This document shows, piece after piece, positions 38,501 through 53,500 of a DNA stretch of 64,000 nucleotides. Under the pieces are notes generated by a model that was not told the DNA's origin, ran no database searches, and saw only the letters and a list, made by a program, of their open reading frames with translations. Within the stretch, counting starts at the first letter, position 1. Every line of letters begins with the position of its first letter. Source of the stretch: Mesaphorura yosii (lineage: Eukaryota > Arthropoda > Collembola > Poduromorpha > Tullbergiidae); assembly GCA_009869945.1 (NCBI GenBank), contig WIXG01000058.1, forward strand, positions 62,001-126,000. The letters are read 5' to 3'. Both the position numbers and the translations under genes were made by a program.

Positions 38501-41500
38501 CAATTTCATTTCTATGTATTGTATTTAATTTTGCCTGCCTTACATGGCAAACAGCACGCGCGCATTTGGGCTCACCTGTGCAAATGCACATACATTAAGT
38601 CAGGCTACAGCCACTACGATTACATAAAGTACAATTTGGATAAATCAGAGAAGCCGTCAGTCTTAAGTCTCGTGAAACTGGTTTTTGAACTGAACCAATG
38701 CTCCGGGAAGAGATTTCCGAGAACGACAGATAGCGTAACTGTTAATTTAATTAACTTAATTCGAAAATACTCTGCACATTACGAATTAGGCAACGGGAAT
38801 CTCTTGGAAAACGTATGTCAGACTCCTAAGGGCCGATTTCTGACTCGGAGAACAGAGCACTTCTGTAAGACGATCTTTTTATGGTGATTTGATAATAATT
38901 GCTTTATACTCTCTCCACGCATCTGGTTTCCTTTGCTGGGCGCTGCGCCGTGCACGTGCATAACATAAAAATAAAATGCTCGACTGGCGATTGTTCTCTG
39001 GAAACGCCATGCTCTATGAAGCTGAGAACTTTCACCTGAATAATTCCGGATTAAAATCTTACATTGCCACATGCGTATTAGTATTTCTGTATTTCCTAAC
39101 TCACGGACAGAGGACATGATTTCACTCCCGAATTCATATCTGAAATTGAAAAAAAGGGCATAAATATAAATTTCGCGTCCATGCAAGCAAGCAGGAACAG
39201 AGGTAAGCAGCATAAGTTTCGTTTCAAGGCAGTCAACCACGAAAATTGGGCTCGGAAAATGTTGTTTGTGCCTGCGCTTGCCTTCGATTTGCCTTTGTGC
39301 ACTGCACATTTTGCAATTCTAAATATCGTATAATGCGACCAAAGCAGTCAGAGTCAAGCCAAGGCAAGGCAAAGCATGGCACTTGAAAGAATTTATGGTT
39401 CAACAATCAGCATGATATTTTGATTGTACAGCAAACGCAGTTATGAAACAAGGAGTAGAAGTGCTTTTACTTTTGACTGAGAAATAAATAAAAGAAACTT
39501 TGTATTTTTGTTTATGGAATATAAAAAGGCAAAACCGGGAAACGAGAACAATATTTTCTTGTTCTCAGCGGCTTATCTCTTCTCGTCCTCCTTGCTTATC
39601 TTCGTTCCAACTACTTGACGAGTACAGTACTGACTTTACATAGTATACAGTAAAAAACCGCCTATCAGATGAAGGGCGTACGGCATGGCATGAAAATCAG
39701 CCATACGACGGCGATGATTTGTCCTTGAATGCCATTTCGTAATGTTTCAAGTTTCATGCCTGTTGAACGAGTACGAGATTTTAATACATTTTCATGTAAG
39801 TGAATTTAGGAACGGAAGTTCCTGGAATTGACGAATTGGCCTTGTTTTTATATTACTTTTCTACGAAACATGAAATTAAAATGATTGAGTGGATTTTCAC
39901 GTATGACGCGTTTTCCTTTGCCAATAATGGACAGATAATTACACGTCACGCGTGGGTGGGTTCAATTGTTGCGAATTTCGAGGTTTAGTAGTAGTAGAAA
40001 TAGTCACAGAAAAACATTGAAACTGTGTTCAGTGTGCTCGTGTCCCAATTTGTAGTTATTCATTCTGGGCTCACTGCAGCGGCATCTGCGCTGGTGTGTT
40101 AGTCGTGTGCAGCGTGGGATGCGAGTGTGTGGCAAGCTTTCTTTTGTGGAAAAACGCGTTTTCAGCCTGTACTTGGCGTTCTTTCAGTCGTCAACTGCCA
40201 CAGCATACACCTGCATTTGAGTAACGTAAAGAATTTCAGTTTGTAATTCATTCAAGTCAATAAATCAAAGAAATGCAAAATCACTCAGTGAGTACTGCAT
40301 CAATCAATTATTCAGTGGTCAGCTCATCAGTTAATTCGTCAGCTGTCAGTTAATCAGTCGGGATCAGCAACCATTCATCAGTACATCAGCCCAGCAGCAG
40401 TTGCAGGCAGCATCAATCAGAATTGGTCATCCATGCAGCATTCATTCAGGCTCCATTCACACCAATTCATATCAGTTAAGTCTTGGTCAGTCGACTGTTG
40501 TCTCATTCGGATTTGCTTTGTGTCCGGAGCATTACCAGTCAATCATTCAGCTTCGGGTCTGAGCATTTAGTTATACAGTCCTCTCAATTCCGGCGTCGGT
40601 GGCGAGTTCGGTCAAAGTTCTCACAAAGCAGGTTGAGAGCAGACTTGGCTGGAGCCTGGGTTGCCAATCTACGGTAACCGGGGCTCGGCCCGAGTCCAGT
40701 TCCCAGCCCAGCGTTCAGCTTCCGTTTGGTCTTTCGTTTTCATCTCATCCGCTGACTAGCATTCATTCACTTCCGTCTCGGCTCCCCCGAATTATTACCA
40801 GCGGCATCGTATCGACAGCGTATAAACTGAAACAACATTGAGCTCACGGCGCCGAATGTCCGGTATGGCACTAAATTTTGCGAAGGAATGTGAACAGTCG
40901 TACGACAAAAGCAATTTTGAAGCAGCAGTCGCTTAATTGGCTATTAGTAATTCATGAAATGGATTTCTTAATGCTACGTCAGGTGTGGGTTATTGTTTCA
41001 GTTTCAGCTAGCCTGCATCGCAATGCAATTTGGAGTTGAAAATTGACACGACTCCTTTACCGTTACTTGGAGGTCTGGCCTCACTCACGTCAGTTCTCTG
41101 TAATGAGTTACCTGATACAATTTTTCTTTATTTAGCCAATTACGTTTGTGCCATCGTTCGCGCGTCACAGGACTGAGTTTTGATCTCCAATCGTTAAGAT
41201 TCATATTCTCTTGGTCTAGCAGAAAGGCAAGAAAGCAGGAGGAGAAATTTATAAGCTACACATTTGAATAGATTCTTAGAAATTGATCCTCTTCTCATTT
41301 TATCCAACATTTATGGACTCCGTCGATCATTATTCCAAAATTCTCGCACCACGGAAAGCAAAACTCATTGTCGGAGATTTATTTTAAGAATTTTGAAATC
41401 AAAGCAACGGTTCGGTTCGAATTGCTATTCCAATTTTAACTTTCAAGACCGAGTCTCGTAAATTCTCAACGTAAATATTTTACAGACTCAGACTCCGCCA

Positions 41501-44500
41501 TACGTACGTTGAGTATTTATTTATAAACATTTCTAAAGAAACTACTCCAAATGTTCTTCACACGTCGTCTCTTGAGTTATGAGTTCACTCCACAGACGCG
41601 CACGATACAGACACTCAACTCAATAATTTGTTCGGATGCGTCGTCTTAAACGTTAGAGTGGCGAAGAATTGCCACGTCAATCCTGCTTCTACCTGGCCAT
41701 GGCCAATGCCACGCCATACACGTAGAGCCCACAAGGTCGAATTCGAATTTCACGTATTTACGCTTACGCCAGCAGCAGACAAGGCTGCTAGCCAAGCCAA
41801 CTCTTAGCTTTCCTGTGTATTCGGCGTAATGTGTATTCGTTCAGTATTTACATTCCTTGTTATTTTGTTTTGATGAATTTTCAACTTGCCATTGGCACTT
41901 TACACGGTCCCATTCTCGGAACTCGAAAATGAAGTCACTCAACGTTGTTCATTACCTGTATTTGTATTTGTGGGTTGTGTGCTGTGCGTGCCAAGCTTAG
42001 TAAGTGATCATAAACCACGAACCACGCAGTATTTTGCGTAAAGTACGGACAATGGCAATGGCACGTAGGATGAGTAGAGTAAAGTAAATAGATTGAAACT
42101 ATATTTGTAGTTCTTTCTCTGCGAGAACGAAGCAAGGCAAGCAAGCATGGTTGAGGCTGAGGCTGAGTTGTGGAAAGGAAGGGCTTTATTTTATTACATC
42201 AGACACGCTCGGTGGCTCGGTTGTGTAAAATAAAATCCCAAATCCCACTAATTGATCTTTTTACACAGAATACTAATCACAAAATAAAAACTGCAACAGC
42301 AACAGCTTTCACCGGTGCGGCGCGGGCTTTCAAGGAGGCGCGGCACGGACGCAGGAAGGATGAAGACGGGATTTGATCTAATTGAGCGCATCTTCCTGTT
42401 TTTCTTCTTTAGCCTTTATGCCGCTTCGGTTAGACTCATCTTAAATCTCGAACCAGTGCCAGCCAGCGCGAGGCTCGTTCATTCTTAAAAAGCAAGTGCT
42501 TATCTCAAATCACGAGAAAGTGCATTCACGATTCACGAGCTCTGAGCCTCTTCTCGATGCGTTGCGTAATGCGTTGTGTCGCGGTGAGTAATAAAAGGAA
42601 GACGATAAAGATTAAAATCACAAGTCTTTAAATCTTTTCCTTTACTTTACTAAAGCTTTACTGCTCCTTTTGCTTTTGCCCTTGAAACGGTGAAGAGTAA
42701 AAAAAAATACGTAAACAAAGGGAATTGCGGGGGAAGTTTTTCCCAGCAGCGAATAAAGTTTGCACCGTACCGTGCGTTGGCTGCTGTAATTTAATTCAAA
42801 CTTGTTCCAATTTTAAGTGAATTTGTATGATGAATTGTGATAACATTTTGCGAGCACGTGGCACGGCTTGTGCACAGCTGGTGCTTTGCTGCTCTGTGCT
42901 GATGACAATTACAGATAAGCGGCGTCAGAGACGAGATGAATTTTAGCCGTCAGATTTTTTGGACGATAGTACAGATTGCTTAATGAGCGTAACCAGTCTT
43001 AGTCAGTAGTCAGCGTCATTTTTCTCTGTATTTGTCAAATTGAGCTGGCTGACAGATTGGCTGGCTGGGACGCGAGCTTCAGCATCAGAATGGAAGCTGG
43101 TTCATTGCTTGAGCCGTGCCATGCTAGTCTGCTGGGAGTGATTTATTTTTAGATGATGTATTTAGACATCGACATGTTCAAAGAATTCACAATTCTCTGG
43201 CGATGACACATTCAAGCAAAGCAGGATCCGGAACGCTTTCTTCGTAGCGTGGCTTGGCGTGGTTTTTTGGCTTCTCTTTGACGGCTACGGCTTCATGCAC
43301 GCTCGAGTTTTCATTCCCGTTTCCATTCCCAAACCTGCATGCAAATGTCAAATTAGGATAACTTCCAAAATGTTTCACTACCATTGAATGGATTAACTGT
43401 GTAGGTTGGGCTCGACTGGACCGAAGAAAATTTGGGTGAAATAGCACCAACCTTTGTGAAGCCAGGACATTAAAATCACTTAATTCTGAAACGGATTGAA
43501 AAACCTAACAGAATCCTGACGTTAGAGCTGGATAGTCTGGAGAGCTTGATTGAAGGTGTAATTGAATGAATCGACTCATGCAACGTCAATCAAACACGCG
43601 CATCTCAGGGTTGGGAAAAAGGAAGGTGTAATTTAATGAGCTGGTTCAGCGGAATCGAATGAATTATTCAAAGGTGCTGGCGATTCGGAAATCGGATGAT
43701 TGGTATTAAAACCAAAAGAGAGGCATAAAGCCTGGCATTGACACTGAATCGGGTTTCACTAAACCTTGTTCGCATTGAAATTAAAAGTATGGGATCATGT
43801 CAGTTAGCAATGCACGCGCACTGCACTTACGTCCTTGAGCTTTGAAAGGAAAATTTTAAAACACGCCTTCGGTCGCAGCGCTGCTGGAAGTCGAAGACAG
43901 CTGGACAAAAGCCTAAGCCAGAGCCTTGAAACCTTGGATTTTTAATTCTGTTCGTCTGAAAAGAAATGGACAGAACGAGTCTCTAATTACGGAACAGCCA
44001 TCGGGCTCAAAAGTATTCGATTTATGCTACTACTGCTGCGACTGCGACTTGTTTGTTTGCATTGGCCGAGTTGCGAGCGAGCTTGCGTTTAGCAAATGGC
44101 ATCGATATTGATATTGATATCGGTACTGATACGTAAGGGACCAGGCCAATAAACTTACGCAGGTTCTTTATATTTAGTGAGCGCTTGCATTTCCCTTGTT
44201 TGCTTGAGGCAATAAACAGAAAGCGGAAAGAGATGAATCCATGACTCGAAATGAATAAGTCCGTGACGATGACCGGACAAAGGCGAGTAACAAGGCAGGG
44301 TAACGGAAAGCTCAATAATGCAATATGTCACTTTTATTACCAATTCCCGAGAACAAGATTTCGATTCCAGATAACTCAGTGAGAGAAATTTATTATTATG
44401 ACACCAGGAACACGAATACGAATACGATATCGACAATATGAATGATAACCAACAGGTACGACGTACTTGCACGAGCACAAGAACGAAGAGCTAAGTAAAC

Positions 44501-47500
44501 ACGATATGATACAGATTTAGCGCTTATTTGTGTAACTTAAGCCAAACTGAAGTTGAGCCCTACCCCACGCTGAGGTCGCACTCAAGTCGAAAGTTCCGGA
44601 TTATTCAGTACTTAACCAGTCCAAGTGCTGGAGCATGATGAATGCGGGTTCAAACACATTAGCACGTGCGTAAACGTAGGCAAAGGCAAAGGCGCGGGCG
44701 TGGGGGTTGTGCGCGAAATTAGATTTGAAAAGTTTTCTTTTGATGTGCTCCTCAGAAATACCAAATTGGGCCAACCGTTGCGCCATTTATGACCGTTGCC
44801 ATCCACCATACTTTCTCTCTGTTAATGAATGCTCCGTTCCAACTTCCCGTACAGGCATCGTAAATTTTATGCAAAGTGATCCGCGGATGATGAATAGACT
44901 CCAAGTGCACCACAAAGCAAGCCTGTATTCTATATTTCAATGAATGTCGAGTAGCAGCAGCAGTGTGTAGTTGGCATTAATAAAATTCTTCAAAGAGAAC
45001 TCAAAATTAAAGGAAACAAAATATTGTTTACGTATGAACATAAGAGAACGGCACAGCACAGTAAAAGCGAAGTCGCCAGTGCATTGAGACTCAAAGAAAT
45101 TAACCCCACAGTTTTACTTTTACTACTTGCTCCACTTGTGACTCGGTAGTGCATAAATTAAAAATGCGCCAGCTGCCCCCATAAAACTAAACATTTTGGT
45201 AAACTCTGGGCTGGAGAAACGAGAAGAGTGCTAATCCCGGCTCAGATTTTGCCATTTTACGAGCGTACTTAGCACGGGCACGGACGTGTGCTTTGTGCAT
45301 GTGGAATGGATTAACTTGAGTGCGCCGAAACACCGAATTCTTTGCCACTCTTGGAACTTGGAATCTGGACAGTGGGCTAAAAGTGGGACAATCGATTCCT
45401 GTCGGCGGCCAGCGCAGTAATTATTTGACAGTTGACTGCCAATGCCAATTCGCATTCGCGGCGACGAATTGAGAACCTTGAACTATATAAAATTGGTAGA
45501 AATAGAAATTGTGCTTATGATTTTGACTTGCCTGCGTACGGAGTACGAATTCTTGTAATTGTAGGGTTGCATCGCATAATTGTCGGATATTAGTTGGAAA
45601 AATTGTAGCCTGGTTTTAAAAAGAAAGAAACGGCCGAGCCGAGGGAAAGGTTGTCAAAGCCCGCTACCTGCGGCTCACGACTCACGGCTCGCGAATTGGT
45701 TATTCAAGCCAAAGTTGCATTCTCCGCAAGTACTGCATTCGTGCAGAAAGTTTGAAGGAAGACCTTTCATTGAGCTGCTCTTGCTTTGTCCGGTTCAGTT
45801 GACATATGTGTTTGTGTAGTTTGTTTGTCTGACCGTTAATTAAATTGTGTGGGAGCTTTTTGTGAACAGTGAATTGTGAGGGTTTTCTAGTGGTTATCTG
45901 GTGGTCGCTTGCCCAGATGCCTGCCACAACAAAGTGCAAATTAAGTACGATTGAATGGACTGCGACTGTACTTCGGAATGTATGAGCAATGAGTAGCTAC
46001 AGGGCACATGCAGAGGCCTACTTTAATTGAATACGTCATATCTCGTGTTTTGTTATGTTGGTGCATTCTGCATTCATCCAAGAGGCCCGGGTAATGGCTC
46101 TGTTCGACTCGTGTCGTTTTCGCTTCGTTACCTTTAGAATACACGAAAAATTAACGACTTTTGACTTGCCCAGCGTCGTCGCCATCGTCATATTGTCAGT
46201 TCAAACCTCAACGTCGTGATATTTATGGTGCATGTTTTAATTTGAAACGACAGCAGCGAGCGGAAGAGGAAACCGCCTTCGTTCAAGCGAATGGCCTGGC
46301 CTGCCAAGACCATTTGATGTTGTTTGATGTGTTTTTCTGCGATGCGGTGTCTGCTCCTGACTGTAAAACGCATTGCATGAATGGCTCTTGTTTTGCATTG
46401 TGGTTGAGGTTGGGAATTGGAAACTCCTACGCTTGCTTGAGCACTGGTATTTTGCAAATAATCCGAAATTCACGCGGGACAGATTCCGGCCAGGAACAAT
46501 CATGCTTGGCCCGGCCTGGCCTGATCCTTGCTCCAGATTCAATTAAAATGTCCAATTACTAGATTGACCATCGCAATAACAATCTTGATTGAGACGCAAA
46601 TAGCGTGCTGCCACAACAGAGATTCAGATGTCTATTGCGGTCTCCCTGTTTTCAAAATACGTGCTCGACTTTCTGCCTCTTTCTCGAAATTCAATGAATT
46701 TAACGTTTCCAATCCAATTATACTAACATTTTCGTTGCGAACAGGCCGGATTTGAGACGCACAGCGTAACGACTCAAAAATGAGTATGCGTTTGCCTTTG
46801 AATACGCGCGTTTGACCAATGGTTCATGAATTCTGTGGCTTCTGCTTCCGTCAGGCAGAACGCAGATATAAGGCTCGATAGTTTCTCATTTCCAATTAAA
46901 ATTTGTCCCAAAAGAGTCGGAGAAATTTCCAAGGCTGCCTTTCACCGTATGCATGATATGATTTATGATTCTCAAAGCGGAAGCCCCCCAAAGGCAAAAA
47001 CTAACTGACGGGCAGGACAGGAGAACTTCCGCCACCGAAATCGTACTAAATAAAATAATCAGGGATGTGGACTTTAAGCGGATCATGCGATTTGCTCCTG
47101 ACGAAACCTTACAAGCCGCAAATGTCTAAGTCCAAATAGATCGACCGAGCAGCGAACAAGACAAACAATTTTCATCAACTTTCAAATCAAGTCAGTCTAG
47201 ACAGCAAAAAGCAAAAGGAAGCAGAAGCAGAGAATTGTTTTATAAAAGAAATTTTGCAATAAATCCATTCAGCAACCTAATTTTAACTTATTAATAGAAA
47301 GATTAACGTCTGGACGTCTGGTCGGTAAGGAATGAATGATTCGAAATTTAATTAGCAATTATGACTTTAGGGCTTGGAAACTTTTGATAAAATTTTTCGG
47401 AAAGCAGGCTACGCTGTGGACTTTGACTTTAACTTGGTATGGATTGGTTGCTTTCGTAATTAATCCTCACAAGGTCAATTCATTCATTTGCTGATTTGTC

Positions 47501-50500
47501 TGTACCGCATGATCGCCTGGCAAAAGAAAGCGTATGAAAATGGAATTCACATCTGTTCCACGTTGTCACATGTTTTATTGCACAATAATATGATTAGGTT
47601 GTAATACGATTTGGGAGAACGGTCAATAGCAAGTGATTTTGTGTTTTATAGCTTTATCTCTTTATCGGCCGGGATTCTCAATTCCCAGTCGATGTGTTCT
47701 CGGTTTTGTATCCACACCAGGCCACACATCATGAGCAATAAAATCTGCCTGCCTGCGCCAACATCCCAACATAAGGCCAGGCCTAAACTGTTATTACTCA
47801 GTGCATCATAACAGTTTTATGATTCATTTGAACTGAGCTTTTTTTGTTTCGCCGCCTTATCTGTTGTTCAATTCAATTCAAGGGCATGGCCACGCCAGCC
47901 TGACTCTAATAAGCTGACATGGCATATGGGCTTTCTTTGATTACGTGACGACATGGACATGGACACATGACACGCCAAACTTGGTGTGTAGTAACGTAAT
48001 ACGTTTACACACAGCACACGCCTATTTCCAATTTGCAGTGCACACGCGAATGCGACGCAAAATGTCAGCAGAGTCAGAGTAGAGCGGAGTTAAAGTGTGA
48101 GAATGAGTGAAAGCATCATGCCACGCTGCACGTTATGATATTCTTGGCTACGGCCATGTTCTATGCTCCATGCTGACTTTTGTCCGTGGAGAAAGTCGAA
48201 GTCCATTTTTTCACGTCCATTTCAGCAACACATTAAGGCTAAGGCCGGCACGACACGGAAAGTGGAAAATATGTGCACGAAGCGGTAGCGCAAAGAGAAA
48301 CATTAACAGCAGCAGCATCATGCCAAGGTAGAGTCAGTCAGAGCGATGGTGCGGTGGTGAAAAAATGAGCGTATAAAGCGGGCCGACTTCTCCAGAGTAT
48401 CATGCACTCCCCAGGGTCTTCTTCTATCTTGTTCCATGGTTTAGTTTGGTGGCTTGGCTTCTTTTCTCTCCTGACAAGAATTACTACACTACTTAGACGG
48501 AGTAGAGCGGCGTATTTTATCTATTTAATTTTTCACTCCACGGCCGCATTTAAGCATTTGAGTTACGAACGCACGGGCGGTGAAGGAAAATAACCCACAA
48601 GGAACAAAGTGAAAGCTTACACAAAATATTAAGGCTCGTACTGAATTAAGTTGAGTCGAAATGAATGCACTACGTGCCACGCCACAGACAAGTCGATGTA
48701 TTTCATTTAAATGTCCCATCTCCTTGAGAGTGTGAATATGGATGAAGTTTTTTCATCTCCTTATTTGCTCGGCCTGCTTGCTTGTAGTGTCTGTGTCGGT
48801 TCATCTTATTCAATGCAAATGCTGCGCTTAAATTTTTAAACTCTTTAACTTTTCTATCCTCTTGGGTCGTCGCTGCCGCTACTGCTGCTGCTGCTGCTGC
48901 GTACCTGCACTGCACTGTAATGGGCAATGAATCTGATTCATTGCTAAACCGAATCTAAAATTTAAATTTCTCGGAATGAGTGAACCAAAAATGTGTAATA
49001 TTTCACCTTACAAGGTGCAGGTAGCAGGTAGATTGAATTCGAATTGCGAATTGCCGCCGTCTCGGTACAGGCATCAATGTCAAGCAGATATAACTTTATG
49101 AGACGCCAGCGTCCGCGTCGACGAGACCAATTAAATAGAAAATAAGTTTGTGGCTATGGAATGTCCGGGAATGCTCGAAAATACGTAAAAGAATGACAGT
49201 TTCCATTTCTTTTACGTTTTACGCCGAATTCCGAGTCATTCACTGTGCAGATGCATTGTAACAGTAACGGCTAGCTTCTTGTCTTGTCATTTCTTTGCGT
49301 GTGTGCAAATGTGAGAATAATAGCCTCCTTTCTTATTCTCACGCTCACTTTCTCTTTCTCTCTCGCTCTCTCACACGAATACGACATATGGATTCTTCTG
49401 CTATCTTACTCTACATTTAGATCTTGTCTCTCTTTGTGTTACGCTGTGCTGCAGCGTCGTCTTGACTTGTCTCTGGAGGTTCACAGGTGTTGACTAGAGT
49501 TTTAATTAAAGGAAGGGGCAGGCAAGACTGACAATGCACGAAAACGAAAACACAAAGACATCATCCAATGCGTGGAGGGAAAGTAACGTCAACAAGAAAA
49601 GAAATAGATTCAGTTTACGACTTGTACCCGATGCCGTATATAACCCTGTCTTGTCTTGTCTCGTGACTTAAATGACCGCATTTACACTGCGATATGGGAT
49701 TTCATTTCGTTTCATCGTATTTTTCTTGCGTGGTACGCCGCACCGTGGTTTGGTAATGTGAGCGTACGTCGTACGTACGAAAACTGACATTTTTTGCGTT
49801 TCATGTTTCACATTCACCATGCCGCTTCAAGGATGAAAATGAATTGAAACTTGCTTTGCTACCGCAAACAGTAAAATAAGGTTAAGGTGGGAGTTTTCTT
49901 AATAGAGAAGAAACCTCAATAATTATTGCGTTCATGGAAAAACCGGAGACTACGCCGAGACTGTACTTTAGATAATGACAAGAACTTGTCATACACACGT
50001 GAATTGCGGTACTGCGAAGCAAAGCAACTAATTAACAATTTCTCCGTTGCTCATTTCAGGAAACGTCTTTGTCTTGGCTGCCATATGGAGAGAGCGGACT
50101 TTACATTCATCTGTTGGAAATTACCTCATTCTAAGCCTCGCAGTAGCTGATCTTTTCGTTGCCTGGTAAGTTTCATTCCGATTCCCACTTCATTCATTTG
50201 CAGTTGCAGTTACAGTTACAGTGCAATATTGTGACTGTAGCCCGGCAGCACGCGGCAGCATTTGCACCTTAATTACTTTCCTTTCCTGTCCCAAAGAAAC
50301 AATCCCTATTCTTTTGTCATTAGTCACTTTCTCCGTTTGTCTTTTTACATGTTACGTTCCGCAGTGCATCACATTAAGAGAAATTGAATTGATGTTCTGA
50401 ACTTTTTAAAGCGACATGGTCTCAAGTTCTTTCCTTCCCTTCCTTTCCCGAAGGTGTGTAATTTGTAATTTGTAATTCTCCTTCCAGACAGTAGAAACTG

Positions 50501-53500
50501 CAAGCAGGAGGCTGTCGGTACTTTATCAACTGTCAGCTGTACATTTCCCCGAACGCCAGCCCATTTTTTAATTTGTCTTACAAATTTTCGAAGCTCCGAG
50601 CCTCAAGCGAGCCGCCCTGCTTTAACTTTTCCAATTACTCCTACTTTTCTCATCTTCCAGCCTTGTGATGCCGCTGGGAGCTTACAAAGAAGTTTCGAGG
50701 CGCTGGTTCCTCGGCGCAACAATGTGTGATATGTGGACGAGTTCGGATGTGCTGTCCTGCACTGCGTCAATCCTTCATCTGGTCGCGATTGCACTGGATA
50801 GGTAAGTCAAGTCAGTTCTCGGATCCCTGCAGTATGAAATGGCAATATTGTAACAATGCGCCCAAGAATGTGATCAATGACAACGTTACAGTGGACGTTG
50901 GAGAAATTCTTTGTCTCTTTCGTCGACACGTGCCGGAGAGCCGCATTTCACTTGCACAAACTCCTCAAACTCGTTAACATGCTGTAGATTGCAAGATAGT
51001 CGTCGTAATGAGTTGAAGAAGCCAAACTTCTTTAATTAGCCAAGTTTTTATTTGGTGAAGAATGTAATTTGGAGGAGTTATTGGACGTACTTGACTCGAA
51101 TGTGGTGCTAATTCCAAGAAACTCTGCGTTGTTCGTCTCTTCAAACACTTCGCCATTTGACGCAACCTGTCGTCCCTCAGTTTCTTAACTTCGGCTTTCA
51201 GCTCTCCTTTCATACAAATTAATTATATGCATAAAAGCGTAGCAAACTGCTTAGCACGTGTCGGGACTGTTTCATTGTTAAGTTGTTAGTAAAATGCAAG
51301 AACAACACACGAAGAAGTAAAGTAAGCATAAACACACGCGGACGATCCATTCAAACTTGCGACATGTTTGTTTACATTCCCGGTTTCTTTGTTCTCCAAC
51401 AGGACTCTTTGTGTTTACCATTCTCAAACTTTCTCCATTTACATTTACATCTTTGTCATCATGATCATGATCATCATTATCATCTCCCTTGCGCTGCTGC
51501 TCCACATACGGCAGGCAGGCGTGGTAAATGCGAAATGCCTCGTGCTGTAAAAAGTTTACAAACTTCAAGAAGTTAAAAGTTGATGCTGATAGTTGATAGT
51601 TGGGCTGAGGCTGGAGTTGAATGAATAGCGATGGCGATGGCAATACGGACGCGATTCGCAACCGAGTGATGAAATAAGAAGGAGAATGAGATTCCAAAGA
51701 CTCCAAAGTGTCAAAGACGCGAGCACAACGATGCGAGCGACCCGGAGACGCCGTAAGACGCTTGACTTGACTTTACAGTAGCGGTGGAATGAATAAAGCC
51801 AGCCAAGGCGTTAGAGTTGGGACAAAAGAGATTGAGATTGACAATACAAAAATGTGATAATATTACGTTTGGGTGTTGGAGCACGTTTTAAACGCAACGG
51901 AGAAAGTCAGACACGCACGGAAAAGCAAGGCACGACACGACACGCAAGTAACAAGTAACGTAACAAGTTTGGTTAAGAACCACTAACAAGCTCGGTTCGT
52001 TTTATAACCTCTCGTTCAGCTCATCTGCGCATCGCGTGTCATGCATGTACACACATTCGTACATGTATAATATCATTATTAAACTTATAAACGAGTTTTT
52101 TTCATCGATATCGACAGACGAAGGAAAAGATGATATGCTATGAAAAACTCTGGTGCGAGTGCCAGGCATCTTCTTAATACTGCTAGTTCTTCTGCCTCTG
52201 CCTGCCATAAAAAGTATTGCTTTCTCGCAATGGTGAAGCAGCAGCAACACTTGTTATGATCATAACAACGATCGCGATCACGCGTCTCATCATTATTTTA
52301 TTATCGTTCGTTATATTCTCATCATCTACAAAACGCCAGGCAGGGAGACATGGCATGCTTTTCGCAGCACACAAGGACAAGCTCGTAAAACCGGAATCGA
52401 GACGAGAATTGAGTTTAGGACGGCTCAGAGTGGTTTATCGTTTACCGTTTACGGCCGCTTTCCATTCCCATTCCAGCACGCAGAAGCACGCCGTTATGGA
52501 TGGGTAGATTTAAATTATGAGACTGATAGTTTTCTAGGCGCCGTGCTTGCCGTGTTTTATATTTAGAAAATTCAATTTCGAAGCAATGGTGGCATTCGGA
52601 TTGCTCCTCGTCTCGTTTCTCTCGTGGTTTTCTTCCCATGAAAGTCTCACATTTTGTGAGTGTGCGCACTCCTCGTCAATTTTCGTACATTAATTCTCGC
52701 TCGAGAATGAATTTATAAACTGGTCACAACTAGAAATTCAATTTATGGAGAAGTCAACTGCATGCTTTCCAATTTAAATGACCATGACAACTTTAAAATG
52801 AATTATTGCCTAGACCCAGACAGCAAGAAAAATTTAGTGAGCTGGGTTGGTGAGATAATCTTTAGCTTCACAAGGACACGACACCAAAATTTCATGGACA
52901 ATTTGACTAATTTGAGAACTTCGTCCTGGTCTGGCGTGAGCTGACCAACTTCTTTTAAAGAAGAGGAAGTAGCTGGGCGAAATGTTTTCTTTTCACCTGC
53001 GAGCAAGGGTGAAATTTGGCACATTCTGGACTAAGCGTTGGCTCATGATGGTATGGTGACTTGATCTTGATCATATTAACCGCTGTGTGAACGTGTGCAT
53101 GGAGGCAGCTGCTTTCTCACGTTAATATGTAAATCAGGCTGTCAGAATGAGATTTCTCATTTCCAGCATGGCATCTTGTCAATTAAGCTGGAGCAGAGTA
53201 CAGGGACGCGAGGGCCCGGACTATCAAAGGTAAACTGATAAAAGAAAGTTGTGGGTGGTACATCACAGCAGCATCGCACGTGTAGTGCCAGTTCTAGTTC
53301 CAGAGTTCCAACTCATTTCAGCTCAGTGTGAGTTGGTTTTTCAATTTTCAAGTGACACACTTCCATTAAACTAGGTCTGCCGTGTCTCGGACAGCATGAA
53401 TCCTAAATTACACTGCCGCCACATAAAACAGGCTAAACTGACTGACTTCTCTTCTCAAAATGTATGTGTGTCATCACACAAGTAAAGAGTCCAACTCGAT

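Larger units (their letters stand above)
35530..50059 (+). other. Intron 1 of 5-HT1 (14.5 kb, phase 1)
   Basis: GT-AG intron splitting Gly147 in TM1, just before the GN..V motif. I see no nested gene on either strand: open frames are short, without domains, and match chance expectation. It holds a small hairpin (37101-37133), the TCAG-rich tract (40237-40555), a short GATATT repeat (44104-44120), a polypyrimidine run (49324-49373) and a (CTG)6 microsatellite (48882-48899). Long first introns often house enhancers, but nothing in the sequence alone proves one here. Confidence 0.88.

Noticed and set aside
38818-39309. 163-codon open frame on the - strand in intron 1
   Set aside because: No family resemblance and overlaps other equally meaningless frames.
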